Origin: Nocardia panacis | GTDB taxonomy: Bacteria > Actinomycetota > Actinomycetes > Mycobacteriales > Mycobacteriaceae | Assembly: GCF_003598715.1 (NCBI RefSeq) | Contig: NZ_QZFU01000036.1 | Coordinates: forward strand, 62,001 to 126,000 | Direction of reading: 5' to 3' | Length of the DNA: 64,000 nucleotides | In this document: in pieces, positions 16,889-24,398 of the stretch | How the letters are laid out: every line of letters starts with the position of its first letter | How positions within the stretch are numbered: the first letter of the stretch is position 1 | Translations under genes and position numbers: made by a program | The notes under the pieces: model-generated | Databases searched by the model: none | Seen by the model: the letters and a program-made list of their open reading frames with translations, nothing else | Told to the model about the DNA's origin: nothing

Positions 16889-17026
16889 CTTGCGTGAAAC
16901 GCTCCGCGCGCTGAACCCGACTGCCTTGGCCTGGGCTCCTGATCTTGTGCTCGGAACGTAAATCGAGCAACCCTGCCAAGAAGTTTGACGCGCTAGAGTC
17001 CCGTGGAATCGTACCCACGTCTGATG

Positions 17027-18448
17027 TCAGTCCCTGGTGCGCTCGATACCCCGACCGCGACCACCGATGTCCCGGCTCCGGCCCTGGACTTGCGGGGGTT
17101 CTTGTCCCTCCCGCTCGCGCTCGCTCTCCAAGCCGGGTGCTTGCTGGTGTTGTATGAGCGCGGCCACCTCCGGGCTTATGCCACGCTCCCGTAGCGCTTG
17201 GCCGTATGCCTCTCGCGCTTCGCGGGCTTCCCGCTCACGCTGTTCCTTCTCGACTGCTTCACGCCGCTGAGCCGCCACCGCTGCGCGGCGTTGGTCTTCA
17301 CGCTGAACGGTCAGTGCAATGGTGTTCAGGTCCTTGACCACGTCTTCGCGTCGGTCTTCACGCGATAGCTCGAAAGCAATCTCCATTTCGCGAGCCTGAT
17401 CTTTGCTCAAATCAAGCATTCCGAGCATGTTTCGGGTTTCTTGCCGTTCCTGCTCGCGAAGTACATTCAAGCCTTGTGTGAGTTCTTTGTGGATTTCATA
17501 GAGTTGGTCGGCATCGATTGCCCTACCGACTTCTCGGTCCTTCGCGATCTGCTGCACCTGGGCCTGAATATCCTTGCCGAGCTGGTCCTGCATTCTGGCG
17601 GTTTCCTCACGCTGACGGGCTTGCTCTTGCTCTCTTACCTCCCGGTTCCGCTCGGCCCTTTCGCGGGCTTCCACCTGTCCACGCTCGACACCTTCCCGGA
17701 ACCGTTCCATGTCCCGGAAGAGTGCTGTCCTCTCGCGCGCCTTCTCCATTGCGAGTTGCCGAGCCTGCGCTAGCTCTTTCGCCCTCTGTTCCCGCTCCAT
17801 TCTTTCGCGGGTTTCAATACGCCTGCGGTCGTGTTGGTCCCGAACGAGTTGTATCCGCTCGGCGCGCTCGATGCGTTCCCGCTCTTTTTCGATCTCAAGT
17901 TGGCGGGCCTTTTCGGCTGCCCTTTCAACTTCCCGCATCTGCTGACGCTGTTCGCGGGCTTGCTGGCCGACACTGCCTACTTCGAGTTGTTGACCGGGTT
18001 CCCTTTGCAGCCCTTGAATCCAGACCTCATGGGCAACGTCACGGGGGATCAACTGGTGTACGAATTTGTCCTTGAAGTCACGATTCAAGCGATCGATGCG
18101 TTCCTGCACTTCTTTGGAACGATATTCCCCCTGAACGGATCTCAATGTGAACTCATCCAGCACGCCTTGTTTGAGGAGGTCATACGCCACGTCCAATTGC
18201 TTTTCGTCCTTCTCGCCCTCCATCCTTCCCGACTTCTCTTCGATACCGGAAATCTTGCCCCGATCATCCCTGATCTTGTCGAAATGGACTCGTTTGTTCC
18301 CGACTACGAACGCACGAGGCTGCCTCTGCTGCTGAACATAGCCAGCCTCGCCGTCCCGAAAATATCGGTAGGTGCCGTTCTCGAAGATCCGACCGCGGGC
18401 ATTGTTGCCTTCGACCTTGTCGCGGTCTTTGTCGTATTCGTCCGACAC
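17027..18448 (-). CDS. nuclease-like domain fused to a long coiled coil, last gene of the small-gene chain
   Basis: 473 residues from GTG 18448. Residues 20-160 resemble the conserved N-terminal module of actinobacterial conflict or secretion proteins: VHFDKI (Asp57), then GIEEKSG (Glu70, Lys72) and EKQL (Gln84) are spaced like a PD-(D/E)xK nuclease core, and LHxx-like ends QREPGQQLEVG follow. Residues 165-440 are almost entirely Glu/Arg/Gln heptads, a very long coiled coil, and the tail is Arg/Gly-rich. It is the distal member of a ten-gene minus-strand array. A nuclease or toxin role is inference from the motif spacing; a structural scaffold is the alternative. Confidence 0.7.
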   Translation of the reverse strand: MSDEYDKDRDKVEGNNARGRIFENGTYRYFRDGEAGYVQQQRQPRAFVVGNKRVHFDKIRDDRGKISGIEEKSGRMEGEKDEKQLDVAYDLLKQGVLDEFTLRSVQGEYRSKEVQERIDRLNRDFKDKFVHQLIPRDVAHEVWIQGLQREPGQQLEVGSVGQQAREQRQQMREVERAAEKARQLEIEKERERIERAERIQLVRDQHDRRRIETRERMEREQRAKELAQARQLAMEKARERTALFRDMERFREGVERGQVEARERAERNREVREQEQARQREETARMQDQLGKDIQAQVQQIAKDREVGRAIDADQLYEIHKELTQGLNVLREQERQETRNMLGMLDLSKDQAREMEIAFELSREDRREDVVKDLNTIALTVQREDQRRAAVAAQRREAVEKEQREREAREAREAYGQALRERGISPEVAALIQHQQAPGLESEREREGQEPPQVQGRSRDIGGRGRGIERTRD

Positions 18449-18478
18449 GACACTACCACCCCACCCGAGGGATTCTGT

Positions 18479-19024
18479 TTAGAATTTCAGCCGATCACGG
18501 TTATCGGACTCTTCGGAGTCCTCCCGTCGCTTCTCCGCATGATCTTCGGCGTACTCACGCAACACTCGCACAAAATGGGAGAACATTCCGTCGTAGTCGG
18601 ACCGTGCAGGGGATTCGATCATGTCCTTCACTACCTGCCAGACAACGATTTCATCTTCATCGAAGGTATCGCAGGCCACAGCCGGACTGAAATTCCAAGG
18701 CGAAAGCTCGAGGTCAGCCCATTCGGCGTCGACCCATCGCCCACCCGTGAACTCGACAAAGCACTCGCCAGCGAAGCAGACGAAAGCATCGGTCATGGCA
18801 AGGTTCGCGACAGCGGTATCGATATCCGGGAACAATCCCTCAACAATCCGATTCAATCGCTTCACCTCCGCCGAATCTTTCTCCCACACCTTCGACGGGA
18901 TGCGGTCAATACCCGCATAATCCATGAACTTCCGTGCCTGCGCTGCCTGCCGATCGGGATCAACCCATTTACCCCAAGCGGTTTGCTCGACATCGATATC
19001 GAATCCCATTTGATCGTCGCTCAC
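18479..19024 (-). CDS. acidic hypothetical protein preceding the nuclease-like gene
   Basis: 181 residues from GTG 19024, chosen because a strong GGAGG lies 4 nt upstream. An alternative GTG at 19114 overlaps the upstream gene's stop (GTGA), which fits the pattern of the array and would add 30 residues. The protein is acidic, with many Trp and Asp (FVEFTGGRWVDAEWADLELS, DEDEIVVWQVVKDMIESPARS). No family is recognised. Size, acidity and position just before a nuclease-like gene would suit an immunity or chaperone protein, which is inference. Confidence 0.65.
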   Translation of the reverse strand: MSDDQMGFDIDVEQTAWGKWVDPDRQAAQARKFMDYAGIDRIPSKVWEKDSAEVKRLNRIVEGLFPDIDTAVANLAMTDAFVCFAGECFVEFTGGRWVDAEWADLELSPWNFSPAVACDTFDEDEIVVWQVVKDMIESPARSDYDGMFSHFVRVLREYAEDHAEKRREDSEESDNRDRLKF

Positions 19025-19110
19025 AGTGCCTCCGTCTCCCGTTGTGTCGAACGTTCCAGTATCGATCATCACCGCTCCGATCCGCCGATGAACCAGGACC
19101 ATCGGCGGGT

Positions 19111-19422
19111 TCACTCAGTCTTCGGGTCGGGTTTCTCTGCTATCGCGCTGATCAGTCCCCAGGTGATTCGGCCGGCGTCGTCCGGGTCGCCGTGCGGCGC
19201 GTAGCCGGCGTCGTCGAACACGATGCCCATACCTGTCCATTCGCACCGGTTGCCCACGGAATCGATATGCGCGGCGATTCGCCCTGCGACCACGGGCACG
19301 AAGCGCCTACACAGCGGCGAGCAGCACGGAGCTTCCACCACCACCGAGGGGACACCGGGCTCGGTCTTGAACAGAATCAAGTGCGACGTGGCGATCCAAG
19401 GACCGCAATCACATTCACCCAT
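19111..19422 (-). CDS. Cys-rich small hypothetical protein
   Basis: 103 residues from ATG 19422 (MGECDCGPWIATSH), which overlaps the preceding gene's stop by 8 bp; an upstream ATG at 19467 is possible. Six Cys, including CDC, CCSPLC and NRCEW, suggest a small zinc-binding fold. Unknown function. Confidence 0.55.
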   Translation of the reverse strand: MGECDCGPWIATSHLILFKTEPGVPSVVVEAPCCSPLCRRFVPVVAGRIAAHIDSVGNRCEWTGMGIVFDDAGYAPHGDPDDAGRITWGLISAIAEKPDPKTE

Positions 19423-19615
19423 CGGCCCGGATTCCTTCGTAATTATTTGTGTTGCAACAAGTTTCATGACTTGCCGTATGTTCGTGCGGTCCCCGCCGTC
19501 GCACGGGCGATACCCGCACCCACAGGGTGATCACGGACTGCCGCCAGTACCGCCAGTCCGCCACGAGTCCCGCAGTCGGAGCCATAATCACCACGTACAA
19601 CTCTTCCCAACTCAC
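19415..19615 (-). CDS. small hypothetical protein of the coupled array
   Basis: 66 residues (MSWEELYVVIMAPTAGLVAD), GTG overlapping the preceding stop by 4 bp (GTGA). Hydrophobic N-terminal half, then a basic stretch (RVSPVRRRGPHEH). Possibly a small membrane-associated protein. No family recognised. Confidence 0.5.
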   Translation of the reverse strand: MSWEELYVVIMAPTAGLVADWRYWRQSVITLWVRVSPVRRRGPHEHTASHETCCNTNNYEGIRADG

Positions 19616-19776
19616 GGCCACCTCCCCGATCCGACCTCATGACGCACCGGCCAGTACCGCAGTCCGGCATCACGCCGGACACGAACCCGGTGCCGATCGA
19701 CTTGCAGCATCCGCGCGATGATCACCGCAGGCACAGCGACCGCGAGAAGGGTCGCCCCCGCTTCGATCATGGTCAT
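19612..19776 (-). CDS. 54-residue single-pass membrane protein
   Basis: MTMIEAGATLLAVAVPAVII is one transmembrane helix, followed by a basic cytosolic tail (RMLQVDRHRVRVRRD). ATG overlaps the preceding stop (ATGA). Too short for family assignment; the coupling supports translation. Confidence 0.5.
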   Translation of the reverse strand: MTMIEAGATLLAVAVPAVIIARMLQVDRHRVRVRRDAGLRYWPVRHEVGSGRWP

Positions 19777-19976
19777 GACATCACCATCGCCTCGACAGAT
19801 ACCAATTCACGCATCCCGTCCCCTTCTTCTTTGTCCGTAATTGCTTGTGTCACAACCGATTCCCAGTAGTCGATGTCGTCGGGTTCGCGTCTCCAGAGCA
19901 GCGCCAGTTCCCGAATCACTCCGAGCAGCGGCACACCGACCGCGAGCGCGCTGCTGACAACGGTCACCCAGGTCAC
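19773..19976 (-). CDS. 67-residue membrane protein with acidic tail
   Basis: MTWVTVVSSALAVGVPLLGV forms one membrane helix, followed by RELALLWRREPDDIDYW and an acidic tail. GTG start overlaps the upstream stop (GTGA) and its own stop overlaps the next ATG. Function unknown. Confidence 0.55.
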   Translation of the reverse strand: MTWVTVVSSALAVGVPLLGVIRELALLWRREPDDIDYWESVVTQAITDKEEGDGMRELVSVEAMVMS

Positions 19977-20149
19977 GACCGCATCTCCGGGTTTCTGGAC
20001 GCACCGGCCCCCGCTTTCGCGTCCAGGAGTTCGGTAACGACCGCCTCCATGCGCTCCCACACCGGACCCTCGACCGGACGGCCGACTACGTGCCAGGTGT
20101 CCAGCGCCTCGAAGTACTCGGTCATCGCACGGGCGAGACGGGAATTCAC
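19973..20149 (-). CDS. 58-residue soluble hypothetical protein
   Basis: MNSRLARAMTEYFEALDTWH, then an amphipathic helix (WERMEAVVTELLDAK). Begins with GTG inside a GTGA overlap and ends in another GTGA overlap. Unknown. Confidence 0.5.
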   Translation of the reverse strand: MNSRLARAMTEYFEALDTWHVVGRPVEGPVWERMEAVVTELLDAKAGAGASRNPEMRS

Positions 20150-20466
20150 GACACCCCCGTGGGTGCGATCCGGGTGAACCTCGCCCTCGGCTCCATCACC
20201 AGCACATCGGCCAAACGCAACAGCGCCTCGGGCGGCCGACCGTCCCCGAAATGCTTCAGACTCGGCACGATCACGGCGGGCACCCCGAGGTTCGCTACCA
20301 GAGCGATCAGGGCTCGTTCCGAGGCGAACGGGTCGGACACCGCCATCGTTTTGGTGTAGCTGTATCCGAAATCACCTGCCGCACTCCGCATCAGGGGCTC
20401 TATCGCCTGCTGGCGGATACCGGCAATGTCACGACGCAAATACCCCAACACCCTCGGGAGACTCAC
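20146..20466 (-). CDS. 106-residue hypothetical protein
   Basis: GTG start in a GTGA overlap with the preceding gene. Contains SDPFASERALIALVANLGVPAVIVPSLKHFGDGRPP, which looks like a Rossmann-type or nucleotide-handling strand-helix-strand unit, but no catalytic motif is evident. Family not recognised. Confidence 0.6.
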   Translation of the reverse strand: MSLPRVLGYLRRDIAGIRQQAIEPLMRSAAGDFGYSYTKTMAVSDPFASERALIALVANLGVPAVIVPSLKHFGDGRPPEALLRLADVLVMEPRARFTRIAPTGVS

Positions 20467-20717
20467 GACCGCACCTCCGGCGTGATCACCGCTGCGAGAC
20501 CGTCACGCAGCATGTACAGGACTTCTTCCAGAGTCCGGCCGCCATGGCAGGGCGCGAGCAGTGCCGAAATCGGTTCCAGCGGAATGGGTTCCACCGCAGA
20601 CTGCTTCTTCGGGCTTTCCCAGTTGAGGAGCCCGACCAGTACAGCAGTGATCAGCCCTTCCGACGGGGAATCGAAGATCGGAACAGCTACTGCTGGTCGG
20701 GGTTTCGATTCAGGCAT
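20463..20717 (-). CDS. 84-residue hypothetical protein
   Basis: ATG 20717 overlaps the preceding gene by 8 bp. MPESKPRPAVAVPIFDSPSE begins a Pro-rich N-terminus; the C-terminus is helical (TLEEVLYMLRDGLAAVI). Unknown function. Confidence 0.55.
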   Translation of the reverse strand: MPESKPRPAVAVPIFDSPSEGLITAVLVGLLNWESPKKQSAVEPIPLEPISALLAPCHGGRTLEEVLYMLRDGLAAVITPEVRS

Positions 20718-21186
20718 CGAGAGCCATCCTCACCACGCACGCACCGATCGCCGCCGACACCACCACCCAGGGCGGCAAAGCCGCGTCCTCGCACGGCTCC
20801 ACCACCCATCCCCGGTGCTCGACACCAGCAAGAGCGGGTGTCGGCAAATCCACATCCAACCCCACACCGATCAGCGCAACACCGAGCCTGCCCAGCTTCC
20901 GATACAGGTCACGGTCCGGCCTGCCCGTATCGGGGCATACCAGCGCGGTCCACCGCCCCGATACGGGGTCGCACATGATCGGCGGGCACCCACCCGAGGC
21001 CCGTGTGAGATGTGCTCGTACCCACTCGCCCAAATCGGCGGGCATCACCACCGCCCCGAGCGAGGGAGATGTCCGCACGGTGATCCGGCCCGTGCCGAAA
21101 TCGAGCGTCGCGGGGAGACCGAACACGTTGCGGTAGTGGGTGTATCGCGCTTCCGACGTATCCGCCGGATCTGCCTTGGTTTCCAT
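20710..21186 (-). CDS. first gene of the small-gene array, conserved-looking actinobacterial protein
   Basis: 158 residues from ATG 21186, preceded by AGAGGT; upstream codons in frame would run into the divergent promoter. FGLPATLDFGTGRITVRTSP, then GAVVMPADLGEWVRAHL and PVSGRWTALVCP resemble a family common in Nocardia genomes and reminiscent of the N-terminal part of bifunctional primase-polymerase proteins, but active-site residues are not visible. The C-terminal part is more hydrophobic (PPWVVVSAAIGACVVRMAL). Unknown function; position suggests it is under the divergent HTH-DUF5919 regulator. Confidence 0.6.
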   Translation of the reverse strand: METKADPADTSEARYTHYRNVFGLPATLDFGTGRITVRTSPSLGAVVMPADLGEWVRAHLTRASGGCPPIMCDPVSGRWTALVCPDTGRPDRDLYRKLGRLGVALIGVGLDVDLPTPALAGVEHRGWVVEPCEDAALPPWVVVSAAIGACVVRMALDA

Positions 21187-21333
21187 CGATAGACCTCTGA
21201 TCGCTATCGGAGTGACGTTGGGGAGTGCGCCCGGCCCTGGCGTCCCCGGGAATAGGGGCCAAGGAGTGGGACGGAACTCCAACCGAGTGCATTCGAAGGT
21301 ATGAGCAACCGAGGGACGCTAGAACCGTGCTGG

Positions 21334-21386
21334 GGACGTTTCCGAAGACACTTCAAACGTCCTGAATGTCTCCTAGCCTTACGGGT
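21334..21386 (+). promoter_or_regulatory. operator and leaderless promoter of the HTH-DUF5919 gene
   Basis: GGACGTTT (21334-21341) and AAACGTCC (21355-21362) form a perfect 8-bp inverted repeat with a 13-nt spacer, placed over the -35 area. TAGCCT (21374-21379) is the -10, and ATG 21387 follows 7 nt later. It sits in the divergent spacer with the small-gene array. Confidence 0.55.
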
Positions 21387-22151
21387 ATGGCTCAGCAGAG
21401 GCTGGAGACGGCAATCCTCAGATCAGGGCTCAGCTCTGCGGAGCTGGCGGACAAGGCAGGCGTAGACGTGAAGACCGTCAACCGATGGCTAGCCGGTCGG
21501 GTACCGCACCGCCGGACACGGGTGCGGGTAGCTGAACTACTCGGCGAAACCGAGGAAACGTTATGGCCTGCCGCGAGGCCGGACACCCAAGCCGGGGCGC
21601 CAGCGACCGCAGAGGTTCTGGGTGCTTACGCACACCGAGCCGAGATACCCAACGATCTGTGGGTGTCGCTGGTGCACAAGGCAACTCGGCGAATCGACAT
21701 CATGGGGTACGCCTACCCGTTCGTGCTGGAACTGTTGCCCAAAGCCTCCGAGGTGATTGCGGCCAAGTGCTTGTCCGGGTGCGACGTCAGGCTGGGGTTC
21801 GCCGACCCGGACTGCGATCACGTCATCGAGCGAGACACGCTGGAACAGATGAACGGCACCCTCCCCGGCCGGATACGCAACGCGTTGTCCATGCTCGGGC
21901 CGTTGCCGGACACCCCAGGTTGCCGAGTGGGTCTGCACTCCACGCACCTGTACAACTCGGTGTTCCGGTTCGATGACGAGATGATCGTCACCCCGTACTT
22001 GTTCCGCGCCAGGGGATACCAGCACACCGCGCTCTACCTGCGCCGGTTGTCACCACACGGGATATTCGAATCGTTCGCGGACCAGTTCGAACAGATCTGG
22101 CAAACCACTGTGCCGTACACAGAGAGGGATTCCCGTGGGCTCACGGCGTGA
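21387..22151 (+). CDS. HTH (XRE-type) regulator with DUF5919 domain
   Basis: 254 residues from ATG 21387 (leaderless start); ATG 21366 is an alternative. The N-terminal HTH is LRSGLSSAELADKAGVDVKTVNRWLAGRVPHRR. The rest (WVSLVHKATRRIDIMGYAYPFVLEL, VRLGFADPDCDHV, LHSTHLYNSVFRFDDEMIVTPYLF) matches the DUF5919 domain, related to a phospholipase D-like fold without catalytic HKD. In actinobacteria this gene is typically followed by a Nudix gene, as here, often on accessory DNA. It probably senses a nucleotide or stress signal. Confidence 0.85.
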   Translation: MAQQRLETAILRSGLSSAELADKAGVDVKTVNRWLAGRVPHRRTRVRVAELLGETEETLWPAARPDTQAGAPATAEVLGAYAHRAEIPNDLWVSLVHKATRRIDIMGYAYPFVLELLPKASEVIAAKCLSGCDVRLGFADPDCDHVIERDTLEQMNGTLPGRIRNALSMLGPLPDTPGCRVGLHSTHLYNSVFRFDDEMIVTPYLFRARGYQHTALYLRRLSPHGIFESFADQFEQIWQTTVPYTERDSRGLTA

Positions 22152-22608
22152 CTACTACCGTGACCCGAACGCGCCGGAGCCGAACTCACTGAAACCAGGC
22201 GCATCCGCGCTGGTAACCGACGAACACGGTCGAGTGCTGATGCAGCGGCGTGGCGACTCGGGGAACTGGTCGCTGCCCGGCGGAATCATGGAGGTAGGCG
22301 AGACATTGGAGGACTGCGCGGTCCGGGAGACTTTCGAAGAGACCGGACTGCGCATCGAGATCACCGGCCTACTCGGCATCTACACCGACCCTGAACACGT
22401 GATCGCATACGCAGACGGGGAAGTCCGGCAAGAGTTTGCGGTGGTCTATTACGGCCGGGTGACTGGCGGACAGATCACGGTGTCGCACGAGTCCACCGCC
22501 GTGGCGTTCCTGAACTTGGCGGAAGTCGAATCATTGCCGGTGCACCCCACAGTCTGGCTCAGGTTGCAGCATCATGCAGAGCGCAGAAGTTCGCCCTACC
22601 TGGGGTAG
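22135..22608 (+). CDS. Nudix hydrolase paired with the DUF5919 regulator
   Basis: 157 residues, GTG 22135, overlapping the regulator gene by 17 bp. The Nudix box is complete: GGIMEVGETLEDCAVRETFEETGL fits GX5EX7REUXEEXGU. Substrate is a nucleoside diphosphate derivative of unknown identity. Coupled translation with the regulator suggests that it makes or removes the regulator's ligand. Nudix proteins of this sort also serve as immunity factors on actinomycete integrative elements. Confidence 0.9.
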   Translation: MGSRRDYYRDPNAPEPNSLKPGASALVTDEHGRVLMQRRGDSGNWSLPGGIMEVGETLEDCAVRETFEETGLRIEITGLLGIYTDPEHVIAYADGEVRQEFAVVYYGRVTGGQITVSHESTAVAFLNLAEVESLPVHPTVWLRLQHHAERRSSPYLG

Positions 22609-22683
22609 CAAATTCGTTCCGGCGGCCACGTAAGACAGTCTGGCCTGGACAGACCAGGTTGCCTGTATGAGGGCATCCGTCGA

Positions 22684-24140
22684 GAAATGATTAAGACCTG
22701 TGGATGACGGGAAGGACGCACCTTCCCGGATGATCTATCAGTCCGAAGTCTTGATCTTGCCGGCGCGCCAACGCCGGTCGGGAAGGTACGTCCGTGCTCA
22801 CGGTAGTTCACAACAGCTCCTCCGCCGACGGCGAGGCCGGTTCGACCCGGTCGTTGCTCGATGAGATCGTCCGCGATGGTGCCCGCCAGATGCCGGCCGT
22901 CGCGTTGAAGGCCGAGGTCGCCGCCTATGTCGCCCAGTTCGCCGATCAGCTCGACGAGAACGGCCACCGATTGGTGGTTCGTAACGGTTACCACGCCGAA
23001 CGGGAGGTCCTCACGGCGGCGGGCGCGGTGACGGTGAAGGCACCGCGGGTCGACGACAAGCGTGTGGACCCCGAATCTGGTGAGCGGCAGCGGTTTTCCT
23101 CGGCGATCCTGCCCGCGTGGGCGCGTAAGTCGCCGCAGGTGGCCGAGGTGCTGCCGCTGCTGTATCCGCATGGGTTGTCCACCGGCGACTTCGGTCCAGC
23201 CCTGGAGCAGTTCCTCGGCTCCGGTGCCGGGCTCTCGGCGGCGTCGATCACACGGTTGACCGGCCAGTGGCAGGACGAGGCCCGTGGCTTCGCCGACCGG
23301 GATCTGTCGGGCACCGATTATGTGTACTTGTGGGTCGATGGGATCCACACCAAAGTGCGGCTCGAGCAGGAGAAAATGTGTCTGCTGGTGATGATCGGGG
23401 TCCGCACCGATGGCCGCAAGGAGCTCGTCGCGCTCGCCGACGGCTACCGGGAATCGACCGAATCGTGGGCTGATCTGCTGCGTGGCTGCCGTCGACGCGG
23501 CATGACCGCTCCCGTGCTCGCGGTCGGTGATGGCGCGCTCGGGTTCTGGAAGGCATTGCGCGATGTGTTCTCGACCACCCACGAGCAGCGGTGCTGGTTC
23601 CATAAGAGTGCCAATGTCCTTGCCCTCGCTGCCGAAATCGGCGCATCCCGGTGCGATCGCGGCGATGAAGGACATCTACATGGCCGAGGACATCGACAAA
23701 GCGCAGATCGCGGTCAAAGCCTTCGAAATCGACTACGGCGCAAAATATCCGAAAGCCGTCAAGAAGATCACCGACGATCTCGATGTGCTTCTCGAGTTCT
23801 TCAAATACCCGGCCGAGCACTGGATCCACCTGCGCACAACGAACCCGATCGAATCCACCTTCGCTACCGTGCGGCTACGCACGAAAGTCACCAAAGGGCC
23901 CGGCTCACGCGCGGCCGGAATTGCCATGGCCTACAAGCTGATCGAGGCCGCCCAAGGCCACTGGCGCACGGTCAACGCCCCCGACCTGGTCGCGCTCGTG
24001 CGCAACGGTGCACTGTTCCACAAAGGCAAGCTACTCGAACGCCCCCGCGACATCACCCCGACATCACCAACCGACCCGGCCGACACCACCCGAACGGAGA
24101 TCGCCTGAAACTAGCCAATCCACAGGATTTGACAATATCT
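22684..24140 (+). mobile_element. IS256-family insertion sequence, degenerate
   Basis: The ends carry related inverted sequences: left (22684-22705) and right (24118-24140, read in reverse) share the block CCTGTGGAT and neighbouring positions, the typical IS256-family end. The single transposase gene between them is frameshifted. Target duplications were not identified. The outer left boundary is approximate. Confidence 0.7.
22794..24108 (+). pseudogene. IS256-family (mutator-type) transposase, frameshifted
   Basis: From GTG 22794 the frame reads through NGYHAEREVLTAAGAVTVKAPRVDD, YLWVDGIHTKVR (first catalytic Asp), LAVGDGALGFW (second Asp) and QRCWFHKSANVLA. Near 23625 one extra base moves the frame; the remainder (LPKSAHPGAIAAMKDIY, FKYPAEHWIHLRTTNPIEST with the catalytic Glu, TKGPGSRAAGIAMAYKLIE) continues in the next frame to TGA 24108. 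Joined, the protein is about 437 residues, normal for the family, so a single indel has probably inactivated it. Confidence 0.85.
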
Positions 24141-24398
24141 CCGACTCGGGTGTGCGGGCCGACCGCCGTGAGATCCACCGATCCGTACGCGGCAACGGTC
24201 GCGGCACACTACGCAGTGTGGTCGACTGCCCTGTCCATCCTCTTCGGCGCTGTCCACGTGCCCGGCCAGCGTCGCGTCTCCGCCAGATGCAGCCACCAGC
24301 CGCGAACAGCGCCCGATGACGCCTGGTGACTTGCCATGTGTGGGGCCGCGACAGCAGAATCTCCTTGTGATCAAGAGAATCGAGTCTTCCGGTATCCG

